Made by a program: the position numbers and the translations under genes
Assembly: GCF_014639795.1 (NCBI RefSeq)
Contig: NZ_BMGC01000016.1
Span: 24,256-88,255 of the forward strand
Direction: 5' to 3'
Source of the DNA: Gordonia jinhuaensis
Lineage (GTDB): Bacteria; Actinomycetota; Actinomycetes; Mycobacteriales; Mycobacteriaceae
Length of the DNA stretch: 64,000 nt
Part shown: positions 45,801-54,855 of the stretch, piece by piece
How the letters are laid out: every line of letters starts with the position of its first letter
Numbering within the stretch: position 1 is the stretch's first letter
Notes under the pieces: model-generated
What the model saw: the letters and a program-made list of their open reading frames with translations, nothing else
Told to the model about the DNA's origin: nothing
The model's database searches: none

Positions 45801-46268
45801 GGCGGTTCCTGACCGGCGGATGAACAGTCCGCGGGCGGTGGCCTTGGGTGCATCCTTCGGTGTGGTCGACACCAGGACCGTGTGGTCGTCATCGTCGAGC
45901 TGATCGACCGCCGAGCAGAGGACGGTGGCCTCGAAATGCGTCGGCACGTACGACACGAGCGGCGCGAGCACCGACTGCACCCGCCCGGCCTGCGGCCAGG
46001 ACAACGTTGCCGTCGACTGGTTGACCGGGAGCAGCGGGGTGGCCAGTGCGAGGACGAAGCCGAGGAAACCGAAGACGATCGCCATGCGTTTGGCCGGGCG
46101 GACCCCGATCGAACCGAGCAGCCGTGCCGGGCTGCGCCGCCACCGCGGGCGGGTCGGACGGCTCGATCCGGCCGACGTCACCTCGTCGGACACGACGCCG
46201 TCGGGGGCGGCAGTCGGCTCGGTGATCTGCCCGGATGCCTCGCCGGGTCGCTGGCTGACATCGGGCAC
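42801..46268 (-). CDS. embC: Arabinosyltransferase, EmbC position
   Basis: A 1155-residue GT-C arabinosyltransferase, first of the run. The catalytic loop reads TSDDGYLLTMSRV (Met at the position where EmbB here has Val). Helices and a C-terminal carbohydrate-binding domain ending WSPAPIRY follow. In mycobacteria EmbC extends the arabinan of lipoarabinomannan; the EmbC label here rests on order and could be wrong, since the three paralogues are similar. GTG 46268 is the start, about 160 bases from the divergent aroQ. Codon positions 1-55 are a Ser/Thr/Arg-rich cytoplasmic tail. Confidence 0.86.
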   Translation of the reverse strand: MPDVSQRPGEASGQITEPTAAPDGVVSDEVTSAGSSRPTRPRWRRSPARLLGSIGVRPAKRMAIVFGFLGFVLALATPLLPVNQSTATLSWPQAGRVQSVLAPLVSYVPTHFEATVLCSAVDQLDDDDHTVLVSTTPKDAPKATARGLFIRRSGTAGAPDNQQTIEVLVRNSLVVATTLADVRAQNCQRIEVTADSDKVSARFVGMTEPDGSPLEGETSDGDQRPQVTGIYSDLAGPSAAIPGLSATATIDTRYTTSPTPLKRTLIIIGILATIASLIALARLDATDGHGHRRIFPHRWWRLNIRDVVVIGALIVWHFIGINTSDDGYLLTMSRVAEHAHYTANYYRWYGAPEAPFGWYYQVFGWLAQVTTASPWVRLPALACGIMVWLIISHEVLPRLGRAAKSNATVGWTAAFVFLACWFPFNNGLRPEPIICLGALLTWCSVERATATGRLLPAAIACLIGAFSLAAGPTGLMAVAALIAGARPIMGSYIKRAKEIRRTERFGNLWWSMAALMLPILAAGVFVIFVVFSSLTLTAFVDSSQMKTALGPSSHWYNEIARYSALFEFSANGSVGRRFAVLSMFAGLVVSAAMLIRKNRIPGTAVGPSRRIVGITFMSLIFLMFTPTKWTHHFGVFAGLAPALAAIAAIAVTGEAMNGKRNRLLFTSLVLFITGLSFTGPNASFYYSNWGMPWGVQMPHLVVDLGNALLYLSLIALACAAWVHFREPYTQPAASQAGAGDTAGTSGNWRAVRSSPLMVLAFLVVVFEVATAVVAGTNQSGSFSLQSSNIAALFGRPCAMADKVLVEPDANAGMLTPVDPRAASDPLAGPTLVASDGGPTTYGFSANGIPKSLDSHASADSLGVLSSNVAASPDVLNNNASGTGGGESGTAGVNGSLAELPFGLNEATTPVLGSYSATDQSPARLQSSWYRLLPKESDEPLVVMSVAGRYDNDNLKLQYTTQPVSPTTRDADLTSAGEVTMIDPGPSPSWRNLRIYRSTLPKETTAVRITAVDNNLSEDNFMVVTPPRTPHLQTLQKMVGSSDPVQIDWTSGLAFPCQRPFDHQYGVAEVPKWRIMPGADLSAAVSAWQDSFGGGPLGWIEIALDSTTVPSYLQGDIGRDWGSLERYTAYDDPVTAKLDVGTARRSGLWSPAPIRY

Positions 46269-46427
46269 AGACTTAGATGTTAACGGCGCGTAGAAGACAA
46301 ACCGGTGAGCCGGTCTCCCCGCAGTTCACCGACTGGTCGTGTACTGGACTGTTTTCTCTGCTTTGCCGGGTTCGTCGTGTCGGGTTCATGGCCCGACGGC
46401 GTCGCGCGAACACCTAGGGTGATCGAC

Positions 46428-46889
46428 ATGGCGACTGCGCTTCCGATCCTGCTGCTCAACGGACCCAACCTGAACACCCTGGGTGTGCGGCAACCCGATG
46501 TCTACGGCGCCGACACGCTCGACGATGTCGTCACGACGGCGAGCCGGGTAGCCGAGGGACTCGGCTACCCGCTGACGGCCCGTCAGACCAACCACGAGGG
46601 CGTGATGATCGACTGGATCCACGAGGCGCGGGGCGCGGTCAGCGGCATCGTGATCAATCCGGGCGCCTGGACTCACACGTCGGTGGCGTTACGCGATGCG
46701 CTGGTGGTCCCCGAGGTGCCGATCGTGGAGGTCCACATCAGCAACGTGTTCGCCCGTGAGGAGTTTCGCCACCACTCTTATGTGTCGCCGATCGCCTCGG
46801 GGGTGATCGCCGGATGCGGTATCGCCGGATACGACTACGCGGTCAGGCAGATCGCCGCGATACTCGCCGCCGGGGGCCCCGAGGGATAA
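46428..46889 (+). CDS. aroQ: Type II 3-dehydroquinate dehydratase
   Basis: A 153-residue enzyme of the shikimate pathway that dehydrates 3-dehydroquinate. The N-terminal [20 protein letters not shown] contains the loop Arg21 and catalytic Tyr26; [13 protein letters not shown] and EVHISN (catalytic His103) are all intact. ATG 46428 gives the usual type II length (about 147) and the normal N-terminus; an in-frame extension to 46305 is not needed. It is not beside other aro genes but divergent from embC, an odd place for it. Confidence 0.93.
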   Translation: MATALPILLLNGPNLNTLGVRQPDVYGADTLDDVVTTASRVAEGLGYPLTARQTNHEGVMIDWIHEARGAVSGIVINPGAWTHTSVALRDALVVPEVPIVEVHISNVFAREEFRHHSYVSPIASGVIAGCGIAGYDYAVRQIAAILAAGGPEG

Positions 46890-47128
46890 TTGTGACCTTG
46901 TCGGCAGTCCGTACGATCGCGGCACCGCCGACCAGCGCCGACGCACGGTGAACGGCGTGCGACAGAGCGATCGCGGGGCCCGCTGGACAGGGTTATCGCC
47001 TGATTGTCCGAATCGGTGGAATAATCTCCTGGCCATCGGACGATATGCTCGTCGGTGGATTGCCGATCCGGGCCTTCACCAAGAAGCGTGTGGCCGTGCT
47101 CGCGATGGGGCGAGGACTGGAGGGTGTT

Positions 47129-48088
47129 ATGCGGGATGGTGCCGAAGGCAGAGACCGCGATGACCCGCACGGTCGTCAGGAGCGGTCCACAGTCACCGAG
47201 ACCACAGCCACAGAGACCGCGGCCGTCGCGGACGTCGCTGGTGAGAATCAGTCCCGCTCGTCGATCGACGAGCGCGTCGAGGAGCTCGAACGGGATCTCG
47301 CTCGAACCCGCGCCAACGTGGTGGCCGCGATCGTCAATCATTTCCTGCGGCCGCGCTGGTGGGTCGAGCTCATCCTCATCGCCGGCCTGTACGCCGCGTA
47401 TTCGGCCATCCGCAATGGGGTCGGCGAGGTCACCGGCAGGGCATTCTCCAACGCCTACGACATCCTGCACTTCGAGGATTCCTTCGGCATCGCCTTCGAA
47501 CGTGCGCTCAACCACTTCGTCCACAACACCCCGCCGGTAGCCGACGTGTCGTCGCTGATCTACGCGTCGCTGCACTTCATCGTCACCCCGGGCGTGCTGA
47601 TCTGGCTGTTCATCGCCCACCGCAACCGCTACCGCGTGCTGAGCTCGGTGCTGATCGTCACCACGCTGCTCGCACTCATCGGCTTCTACTGGTTCCCCAC
47701 CGCGCCGCCGCGGATGCTCGGCGGCGAGGGCTTCTACGACATCATGTCCGAGACCTCGTCATGGGGCTGGTGGCCGGCGTCGGGTGCTCCGGGTTCGGAT
47801 GCCATCTCCAATCAGTTCGCCGCGATGCCGTCGCTGCACTGCGCCTGGGCCACCTGGTGCGGTCTGGTGCTGGCCTTCACCGCGCGGCGTGTGTGGGTGC
47901 GGGCGCTGGGCGTCCTGTATCCGCTGGTCACCTACTTCGTGGTGATGGGAACGGCCAATCACTACTTCCTCGACGTCCTGGCCGGACTGTTCACGCTGTT
48001 CGTCGGTGCGGTGATCACCTTCGGTGCTCGTCTGCTCTGGCATCAGTACGTGGCGTGGTCCTGGGAGCGGGCGGTGTCGGCATCCTGA
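47129..48088 (+). CDS. PAP2-superfamily membrane phosphatase/transferase with coiled-coil head
   Basis: A 319-residue membrane protein. The head is polar and includes a short coiled coil (SSIDERVEELERDLARTRANVV); six hydrophobic helices follow. The PAP2 catalytic motifs are PSLHCAWATW and GTANHYFLDVLAG, with the layout seen in AUR1/inositol-phosphoryl transferase-like proteins, which move or remove a lipid-linked phosphate. The substrate is not readable from sequence. I chose ATG 47129 with GGAGGG upstream; ATG 47105 and the codon at 47045 are longer options. Next to it, ten bases later, a polytopic membrane protein begins, so the pair is probably an operon. The 240 bases before it hold no clear element. 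Confidence 0.8.
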   Translation: MRDGAEGRDRDDPHGRQERSTVTETTATETAAVADVAGENQSRSSIDERVEELERDLARTRANVVAAIVNHFLRPRWWVELILIAGLYAAYSAIRNGVGEVTGRAFSNAYDILHFEDSFGIAFERALNHFVHNTPPVADVSSLIYASLHFIVTPGVLIWLFIAHRNRYRVLSSVLIVTTLLALIGFYWFPTAPPRMLGGEGFYDIMSETSSWGWWPASGAPGSDAISNQFAAMPSLHCAWATWCGLVLAFTARRVWVRALGVLYPLVTYFVVMGTANHYFLDVLAGLFTLFVGAVITFGARLLWHQYVAWSWERAVSAS

Positions 48089-48098
48089 GGGTTCGACG

Positions 48099-49679
48099 AT
48101 GAGTATTGCGGTGACCTCGCCCCGGGTGTGGCGTGACTGGTCTCCGTTGGCCGTGGCGGTACTCGCCACGGCCATTCTGTGGGCGGTCAGTCCCACTCTG
48201 GGCGATCTGCAGGCCGCGATCGCCCGCGAGGAAGCCGCACGGTCGGGTGTCGGTCTCGAATACTGGTTCGGCTGGTTCGGTGGCGTGTCGCCGGGGAGCT
48301 ACTCGCTGATCGTGCCGGCGATGTCGACGGTCATCGGCTCGTTGCCGCTGTTGTGCCTGGCCACGGTGGTGATCGCGGCGATGGCCTACCCGCTGTCGCG
48401 GTCGGCGACCCATCCGATGGCGACCACATGGGCGATCGCGATCGCCGCGGTTCTCAATCTGATGTCCGGACGTGTCGCGTTCGCGGTCGGTGTCGCATTC
48501 GCGTTGGGATCGTTGCTGCTGATCAAGCGCAACCTGACGATCCTCGGTGTCGCGGGACTGGTGGTGTCCGGATTGGCCAGTCCGTTGGCACCGGCATTCG
48601 TCGGCCTCGGCTCGATCGTGTTCCTGCTCTACCGGCCGACCCGCACCCGTCCAGTGGTGGCGATGGTTGTGGGGGCGGCGCTGGGTGTGCTGGTGCCGTT
48701 CGCGCTCTTCGGCGCCCCCGGCGCGCAGGGATTCCCGTGGACCACACTGTTCTGGATCGTGCTGATCGGCGTCACCGCGGGTCTGGCCATGACCGACAAG
48801 CCGTCGGTGTGGATCGCGCCGTTGGCAACGGTGGCCGCGATCGTGATCTTCTCCTTCCCCAACGGGGTGGGCTCCAACATCAGTCGCTTCTTCTGTCTGG
48901 TGCTGCCGTGTCTGGTGCTGTACTTCTCGCGGCGACCGTTGCGGCTCATCGGTATTGCGTTGATCCCGGCCATCGTCTACGCGGTATTCGTCGCCGCCGC
49001 AGATCAATTCGCCGTCGCCGACGCGAGCAAGCCCACCGAGTTGTATGCGCCGCTCACCGAACAGCTCACCAAGACAGGGCAACTGGACAATCATCGCGTC
49101 GAGTTGATCGATGCCGGTACACATGCCGGTTCCCACATGCTCGGCAACGGCGTGAAGCTGGCACGCGGCTGGGAGAACCAGTCGGATTCGCGATACAACC
49201 CGATCTTCTACGACGAGGGTGCGCTGACCATCGGCTCCTACCGCGACTGGTTGTCGGAGAATGCGGTGGCCTATGTGGCCGTGTCAGCAAAACCGTTGCG
49301 GCAGATGAAGGATGAGGCTGCTTTGGTGGCCACCCATCCGGATTATCTGCAGGAGACCTGGCGTAACGCCGACTGGACGCTCTACCGGGTGGTCGATCCG
49401 TCGCCGATCGTGCCGGCCCCGCTGACCTTGGTGTCGGACAGCCCTTCTCAGATGGTCATCGATGTGCCGTCGGCAGACAGGTCCTATCCGGTGCAGATCC
49501 GGCCGAACCGATATCTGGTCGCGCGCAGCGTGGACGACTCGTCGGTGACGGCATGCATCGCCGAGACGCCGCGCGGCTGGATCACGCTACGTGTGCCATC
49601 GGCGGGCAGGTATTCGCTGGAGGGCAGTTTCACCGTGCGCGGTGTGCTCGCTGAGCAGTCACCGGTCTGCTCTTCCTGA
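48099..49679 (+). CDS. Polytopic membrane protein with C-terminal extracellular domain, possibly GT-C-like
   Basis: A 526-residue protein with about ten or eleven hydrophobic helices (residues 15-330) and then a soluble region of about 190 residues that ends in a beta-rich section (APLTLVSDSPSQMVIDVP, SYPVQIRPNRYLVAR). The arrangement, with an acidic/polar first loop between helices 1 and 2, resembles GT-C glycosyltransferases of the actinobacterial envelope, but no catalytic motif is certain. ATG 48099 follows GAGGG. It is probably co-transcribed with the PAP2 gene, suggesting joint action on a lipid-linked sugar or phosphate. Confidence 0.65.
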   Translation: MSIAVTSPRVWRDWSPLAVAVLATAILWAVSPTLGDLQAAIAREEAARSGVGLEYWFGWFGGVSPGSYSLIVPAMSTVIGSLPLLCLATVVIAAMAYPLSRSATHPMATTWAIAIAAVLNLMSGRVAFAVGVAFALGSLLLIKRNLTILGVAGLVVSGLASPLAPAFVGLGSIVFLLYRPTRTRPVVAMVVGAALGVLVPFALFGAPGAQGFPWTTLFWIVLIGVTAGLAMTDKPSVWIAPLATVAAIVIFSFPNGVGSNISRFFCLVLPCLVLYFSRRPLRLIGIALIPAIVYAVFVAAADQFAVADASKPTELYAPLTEQLTKTGQLDNHRVELIDAGTHAGSHMLGNGVKLARGWENQSDSRYNPIFYDEGALTIGSYRDWLSENAVAYVAVSAKPLRQMKDEAALVATHPDYLQETWRNADWTLYRVVDPSPIVPAPLTLVSDSPSQMVIDVPSADRSYPVQIRPNRYLVARSVDDSSVTACIAETPRGWITLRVPSAGRYSLEGSFTVRGVLAEQSPVCSS

Positions 49680-49739
49680 TCTGTGTTCTTCCCGACGTGT
49701 GCGTGACGAGCGCTTCGTGCCATCGGCGAGGAGAATGAA

Positions 49740-50789
49740 GTGATGCTGACTGTGAACGCCTATGCCGCCACCGCGGCGACGCAACCGCTGACGCCCACCA
49801 CCGTTGAGCGCCGCGACCTCGCTCCGGCCGATGTGCTGATCGACATCGCCTACTCCGGGATCTGCCATTCCGACATCCACACCGCGCGAAGTGAGTGGGG
49901 ACAGGCGAATTACCCGGTGGTGCCGGGTCACGAGATCGCCGGCACCGTACGCGAGGTCGGATCGGGAGTCACCCGCTACGCCGTGGGCGATCGGGTGGGC
50001 GTGGGCTGCTTCGTCGATTCCTGTCGTGAATGCGGTCCGTGCACGGCCGGGTTGGAACAGTACTGCGAGAACGGCTTCACCGGTACCTACAACGCGGTCG
50101 ACCGGTACGGACAGCCCACCAACGGTGGGTACAGCAGTGCGATCGTGGTCGACGAGAACTATGTGTGCCGGATCCCCGACTCGCTGGAGCTGTCGGTGGC
50201 CGCGCCGCTGCTGTGTGCGGGGATCACGCTGTATTCGCCTCTGCGCCACTGGAAGGCAGGCCCGGGAACGAGGGTGGCGGTGATCGGCCTCGGTGGTCTC
50301 GGCCATATGGGTGTGAAGTTGGCTCATGCGATGGGTGCGGAGGTGACGGTGCTGTCGCAGTCGTTGAAGAAGATGGAGGACGGCCTGCGTCTGGGCGCCG
50401 ACCACTATCACGCCACCTCCGATCCCGACACGTTCACCGCGCTGGCGGGCAGCTTCGACCTGATCCTCAACACGGTGTCTGCCAACCTCGACATGTCGAA
50501 GTACATGGGACTGTTGGCCGTCGACGGCACATTGGTGGAGTTGGGCCTGCCCGAGCACCCGATCGAGGTTCCGGCGTTCTCGCTGGCGAACAATCGCCGT
50601 AGCCTGGCGGGATCCAAAATCGGTGGCATCGCCGAGACCCAGGAGATGCTCGACTTCTGCGCCGAGCACGGCGTGGGTGCCGAGATCGAGATCATCGCCG
50701 CCGATGCGATCAACGACGCCTACGAGCGCGTGATGGCCAGCGACGTGCGCTACCGCTTCGTGATCGACGCCGCGACGTTCGACGCCTGA
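49740..50789 (+). CDS. adhC: Zinc-dependent NADP alcohol dehydrogenase (AdhC/cinnamyl-alcohol type)
   Basis: A 349-residue medium-chain zinc dehydrogenase that reduces aldehydes to alcohols with NADPH. The catalytic zinc site is in [10 protein letters not shown] and PGHEIAG; the structural zinc site is CRECGPC...C (near 95-110); the cofactor site is [16 protein letters not shown] recall very similar wording in mycobacterial AdhC. The GAGGAG at 49728-49733 supports GTG 49740 or ATG 49743. It stands alone, with the membrane-protein gene 60 bases upstream and the YhgE-like gene converging. Confidence 0.9.
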   Translation: MMLTVNAYAATAATQPLTPTTVERRDLAPADVLIDIAYSGICHSDIHTARSEWGQANYPVVPGHEIAGTVREVGSGVTRYAVGDRVGVGCFVDSCRECGPCTAGLEQYCENGFTGTYNAVDRYGQPTNGGYSSAIVVDENYVCRIPDSLELSVAAPLLCAGITLYSPLRHWKAGPGTRVAVIGLGGLGHMGVKLAHAMGAEVTVLSQSLKKMEDGLRLGADHYHATSDPDTFTALAGSFDLILNTVSANLDMSKYMGLLAVDGTLVELGLPEHPIEVPAFSLANNRRSLAGSKIGGIAETQEMLDFCAEHGVGAEIEIIAADAINDAYERVMASDVRYRFVIDAATFDA

Positions 50790-50824
50790 GCGTTCGACGC
50801 CGGAGAGTGGCGGGAACGGCACGC

Positions 50825-52765
50825 TCACGCCGTCACCCGCGCCGGTGCACCGATGTCGCTGCGGTCGTCGGCGCTGCTGCGTGTCGACTGCGGTGCTCTG
50901 ACGACCGCCGCGTGGCATGCGGTGATCACCGCGGCGATGGCGATCACCGTCAGCTGTGCGTTCCAGAATCCGGGGGACCCGTTGAACGCGTGGATCATTC
51001 CGTCGCGTACGTAGGTCATCGGCATCAGCGGATGCAGGATGCGCAGCGGCGTCGGCAGCGTCTCGACCATCCAAACCCCTCCGAAGGTGAACACCTGGAG
51101 CATGATCGACGCGAGGGAGGCGAGGGCTCCGGCCACGTACCCGCCCACGGCGAACAGCAGCCCGACGAGTGCGGAGTTCATGATCGTGGCGAAGGTGACG
51201 CCCACGATCACCTGTCCCAGGTGGGCCGGATTGGGTGCCGGATCGACGAGTGCCCATACTCCGGCTCCCGCGACGGCCATTCCCATCATGCTCAGCACCG
51301 TGACGGCACCGATCCGGCGTAGCCAGGGGCGCAGTCCGACCGTTCTCGGGTGCGCGGTGGAGAAGCGAAGCGGACGCAGGCACAGGAACACGATCAGCGG
51401 CACGAGCGCGCTGAGGATCATCAGCATCACCGGTGCGCCGCCGGGACCGTGCGAGCGCGAGGGTGCCAGGTTCTGTGTATGCGTCGACACGGGAGTGCCG
51501 AGGAGCTGGGCCAGCGACTTCTGATGGGCGCCGTCGCCAAGATCAGGTAGGGAGCCGACACCATTCGACAGCGCCGAGGACAGTCGGGCCGCACCCGCGT
51601 CGAGTGTGCGGGTTCCGTCGCTGAGTTTTTGTGCGCCGCCTGCGGCCTGAACCTCGCCGGTGTTGATCTTGTCGAGGCCTGCGCTCAGTTTCGTCGCGCC
51701 GGTGCTCAGCTGTTGGGACCCGTCCACCAGAGTGTCAATACCCTTGCGGTACTGGGCGTTCGGATCGCTGAGTTGCCGAGCCAATGTACGGCTACCCGTC
51801 CGCAGTGCGTCGAGACCGTTGACGAGTGCCTCGAGCTGGGTGAGGGAGGCGGCGGCCTGTGCGGTAGTCGGGTCGTGGGCGCCGCTGGGCAGCAGTGCTT
51901 GCAGACGGCTCAGCTGCGCTGACAGCGCGGTGGTGTCGACACGGCTCACCACGCTGTCGATTCCGTCGGCGAGCTGCGTTGCTCCCGATCCCAACTGGTC
52001 GGTTCCGCTCCGCAACGTGAGCAGGCCCGAGGACAGTTTGTCGGTGCCGTCGGCGAGCTGGTGACCGGCGGCTGCCGCCTGGGTTGTGCCCGGCACCAGG
52101 CTGGTGCTCAGGCCTGTCGCCAGCTTGCTCGCCCCGTCGGCGAGCGCGCTGGTCCCGGTATGGAGTTGACCTGAACCGGTTGCGGCGCTGCGTAGTCCAT
52201 CTCCGAGTGTGGTCAGTCCGTGGACGGTGGTTCCCACTGTGGTCGTCGCGGTGGCGCTGGCCAGTTTTGCGCCGATCGCCGACATCACCCGTCCGCCGAT
52301 ACTGGATGCCATCAACGTGTTGTTGTCGTTGTACATCACGTTGATCAACGCTGGGGCCATGCTGGTGGACCCGAGGCTCGCGAGGGTCGAGCTGAAGTCA
52401 TGGGGGATGTCGACGACGAAGTAGTACTTGCCGGCGGCGAGTCCTGTCATCGCTTGTTGTCGCGTGACCTCAACAAAGCCGAGCGTTCGTGACGTCAGCA
52501 ATGTGCGTGACACCTGATCGCCGGCGGAAAGAGTGGACTTGCCGGATACGGCAGGACGATCTTCGTTGACGAGGGCCACAGGCATCTTGCCGATCGTGGA
52601 GGAGGGGTCCCACATCATCCACATGTAGACGGCGGAGAAGGCCAGCGGCAGCGTGACAACGAGCGCCACGACCGACCGCCATATCCGTCGAGAATGCCAG
52701 TGTCCATGGTTGACGTTCAACGGCGATGAGCGAGAGGCGAGTTGGGGCTTGCGGATGAACGGCAT
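50825..52765 (-). CDS. YhgE/Pip-family membrane protein
   Basis: A 646-residue protein. One helix near residues 27-47 is followed by a large extracellular part with many LADG/LSTG heptads (about 200-440), typical of the YhgE/Pip 'phage infection protein' family, and then about five C-terminal helices of ABC-2-permease type. Members serve as phage receptors or in type VII-like export in firmicutes; the role here is unknown. ATG 52765 (MPFIRKPQ) has AAAGGAAT upstream; an in-frame extension back to 53266 runs through the preceding HNH gene on the same strand and is not real. The gap to that gene is 181 bases. Confidence 0.83.
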   Translation of the reverse strand: MPFIRKPQLASRSSPLNVNHGHWHSRRIWRSVVALVVTLPLAFSAVYMWMMWDPSSTIGKMPVALVNEDRPAVSGKSTLSAGDQVSRTLLTSRTLGFVEVTRQQAMTGLAAGKYYFVVDIPHDFSSTLASLGSTSMAPALINVMYNDNNTLMASSIGGRVMSAIGAKLASATATTTVGTTVHGLTTLGDGLRSAATGSGQLHTGTSALADGASKLATGLSTSLVPGTTQAAAAGHQLADGTDKLSSGLLTLRSGTDQLGSGATQLADGIDSVVSRVDTTALSAQLSRLQALLPSGAHDPTTAQAAASLTQLEALVNGLDALRTGSRTLARQLSDPNAQYRKGIDTLVDGSQQLSTGATKLSAGLDKINTGEVQAAGGAQKLSDGTRTLDAGAARLSSALSNGVGSLPDLGDGAHQKSLAQLLGTPVSTHTQNLAPSRSHGPGGAPVMLMILSALVPLIVFLCLRPLRFSTAHPRTVGLRPWLRRIGAVTVLSMMGMAVAGAGVWALVDPAPNPAHLGQVIVGVTFATIMNSALVGLLFAVGGYVAGALASLASIMLQVFTFGGVWMVETLPTPLRILHPLMPMTYVRDGMIHAFNGSPGFWNAQLTVIAIAAVITACHAAVVRAPQSTRSSADDRSDIGAPARVTA

Positions 52766-52946
52766 GTGGAGGTCATTCCTTTTGCGCGGAGTGCTTGCGG
52801 CGGGGGTTTGCGTCAGTCGGGCCTGCGGGAACCGGCTACGGATGACAAGCATGAAAGCGATTCCCGGCAGACATTTCGTACGGGAGCAAGAATCTCCGAA
52901 CGCGAATTGGTGTTCTCGCACCACGACTGCGGAGCCGAGCTCCGTG

Positions 52947-54698
52947 TCAGAACGGTGGCCGATCCTCGGTGGCGCGCCGTGCTTCCTGCGCCTGTTCGCC
53001 GTCGAGGGCTTTGCGGTTGCGTTCTCGTTCCTGGCGGCGGCGGGCGTGTGTGTCTGCCAGGCGTGGTCGGCGTCTGGTGGGTGAATCAGCGGTGTTCGGT
53101 TGTGGTGGTGGGTGTTTCGGTGGTGGTTCGGGGTTGGTGAAGGTGATGTCCCGCAGGGTCGGGAACAGGTCGTCACCGGATTCGGCGTAACCGTGGATGG
53201 TTGCACCGTTCTGGGTGTAGAAGACCTGCCGGGCTTTGCCGGTGGCGTCGATGTACTGGTCATCAAGAAACACGCCGTCGGTCTTCATTTGATGGTGCAT
53301 CCGGCACTTGGTCGCCAGCCCGGCAGCGGTGGTCTGGCCACCAGCCGCGGGGTTGTCGTGGTCGTATTCGTGCACGTGGTCGAGGTCCCCGGCGAAGGCG
53401 GGCTTGTCGCAGCCGGGCACGGTGCAGTAGCCGTCCCGGATGCGAATGAACAGGTTCATCGCGATGCTGGGCCGGTAGGGGTCTGAGGGCAGATGCGGTC
53501 GTAGTGGTTTCCCGGCCGGGTTGATCGGTCTGATGACTGCCCCCGTGCGTTGGGCCAACTCCCGCACGTAGTCGCCGGAGATGACGCCGTAGCCGTCCAT
53601 GAACCCCACACCGGAGTGGCGAGCCGAATAGGCGCGCTTGGTCGTGGGCTCGGTTGTGGGCTTGGGTTCGGGCTCTTCAGCCGAGTCAGGTTCAGCGGCA
53701 ACAGGTTCAGCGGGTCCGGTGTTCTCCGGAGCAGTACCGGTATCGGAACCCTCGAACAGTGTGGGCTCGGCATCGGCGGCCCCAACCGCAGGTTCTGTCG
53801 CCTCCGGCTCGGGCTCTGGTTCCGGATCTTCGAGGGTCGCGGCTTCGGTGATCACATGGATGATCACTTGTGCTTCGGCGGCTTGCACCATCGCCGGCGC
53901 GGGGATGGTGGCGTCACACTGGTCGCCGCGGTCGCACTGGCACTCGAACAACTCGCCGGACAGCAGGGCGAACACGGCGTCGGAACGACGCGCGCCGTCA
54001 CGACGCGGATCACCGTCGCACACACTCGATGCCAACGCGTCGACGCGCGCTGCGGCGATGCGCACGTTTTCGGCGGTCATTGAGGCGTGCAGCACCGCCG
54101 TACCGTCGGTCGCGTTCTCGGCCCACACCCGACGGCCTTCTTCCGACGCCTTTCGGCGTTCACGCACGGCTGCGGGGTCGTGGCGGAACACAATCCGATC
54201 GCACATATCCCGCAGACGTTGCAGCGACCAGCTCCCTTGCCGCCGCAATGCCTCCGCCAGTTCGGCATCCACCACTGGTGCATACTCTTGGCCGCCGACC
54301 AGAGCGGTGCGGGCGATGATCGTGCGGATGTGTCCGCCGGTGATCACCCCGTCGTGCAGGCATTGCGCGACCTGCGGAAGGCCCGCGAACAAGTGCGCGG
54401 CGTCCATCAACTCGGTTTCCACACCGGCTTGACTGCGGCCGAGCATCATCGCGATCTCGTTCGCCGCGCGGGTGTGAGCATCGTAGACGCGGCGGTCTTC
54501 CCCGGCATACGGGGCGACCAGCCGTTCGAAGACCTCGGCCATCGCCCGCAACCGGTGCCAGTCCATCAACGCACTAGCACGCCGCGCCCGAACAACAACT
54601 TCACCCAGACCAGCAGCATCCACCTCATCGAGAGACTCGGGCAGCCCCAACACCGAGAGATCCGGATCTGACTCAACAGACTGTTCAACCAGAGACAT
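52947..54698 (-). CDS. 13E12-repeat/DUF222 protein with C-terminal HNH endonuclease domain
   Basis: A 583-residue protein. Residues 25-280 match the DUF222 (13E12) domain; the C-terminal HNH nuclease carries CTVPGC, DLDHVHEYDHDNPAAGGQT and CRMHHQMKT. Between them is a Glu/Pro-rich, repetitive linker of about 80 residues. In M. tuberculosis 13E12 genes are induced by DNA damage, and some copies hold the phiRv1 prophage attachment site. An SOS box lies 44 bases before the start codon, so LexA control is likely here. ATG 54698 follows GGGGAGGGG. Its A+T content is a little above the neighbours, which with the family's mobility suggests an acquired gene. Whether it cuts DNA is not known. Confidence 0.9.
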   Translation of the reverse strand: MSLVEQSVESDPDLSVLGLPESLDEVDAAGLGEVVVRARRASALMDWHRLRAMAEVFERLVAPYAGEDRRVYDAHTRAANEIAMMLGRSQAGVETELMDAAHLFAGLPQVAQCLHDGVITGGHIRTIIARTALVGGQEYAPVVDAELAEALRRQGSWSLQRLRDMCDRIVFRHDPAAVRERRKASEEGRRVWAENATDGTAVLHASMTAENVRIAAARVDALASSVCDGDPRRDGARRSDAVFALLSGELFECQCDRGDQCDATIPAPAMVQAAEAQVIIHVITEAATLEDPEPEPEPEATEPAVGAADAEPTLFEGSDTGTAPENTGPAEPVAAEPDSAEEPEPKPTTEPTTKRAYSARHSGVGFMDGYGVISGDYVRELAQRTGAVIRPINPAGKPLRPHLPSDPYRPSIAMNLFIRIRDGYCTVPGCDKPAFAGDLDHVHEYDHDNPAAGGQTTAAGLATKCRMHHQMKTDGVFLDDQYIDATGKARQVFYTQNGATIHGYAESGDDLFPTLRDITFTNPEPPPKHPPPQPNTADSPTRRRPRLADTHARRRQERERNRKALDGEQAQEARRATEDRPPF

Positions 54699-54741
54699 CG
54701 GAACCCCCTCCCCGGTGGATGACCGCGACTCGAATCATCTA

Positions 54742-54757
54742 TCGAATACATGTTCGA
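54742..54757. promoter_or_regulatory. SOS box (LexA site) before the 13E12 HNH gene
   Basis: TCGAATACATGTTCGA matches the actinobacterial consensus TCGAAC-N4-GTTCGA at 11 of 12 defined bases. It is 44 bases upstream of the ATG, where a promoter would lie. LexA control of 13E12 genes is established for mycobacteria; binding here is inferred. Confidence 0.75.
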
Positions 54758-54819
54758 GTCTACCGAGAAAAACTCACCCCGACAAGGGAAACAGGACAAA
54801 TGCAGACCCCATCGAAAGA

Positions 54820-54835
54820 TCATTCACGTGAATGA
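54820..54835. promoter_or_regulatory. Perfect 16-bp palindrome between the MBL and HNH genes
   Basis: TCATTCACGTGAATGA is its own reverse complement with no centre spacer. It lies 21 bases after the end of the metallo-hydrolase and about 120 bases before the HNH start. A spacer-free palindrome is a poor terminator, so a protein-binding site is more likely; the partner is unknown. Confidence 0.4.
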
Positions 54836-54855
54836 CAGAGCAGATCTGTCGGCGT

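Noticed and set aside
52766..53266. N-terminal extension of the YhgE-like gene
   Set aside because: The added 167 residues overlap the same-strand HNH gene in another frame and lack family similarity; a good start exists at 52765.
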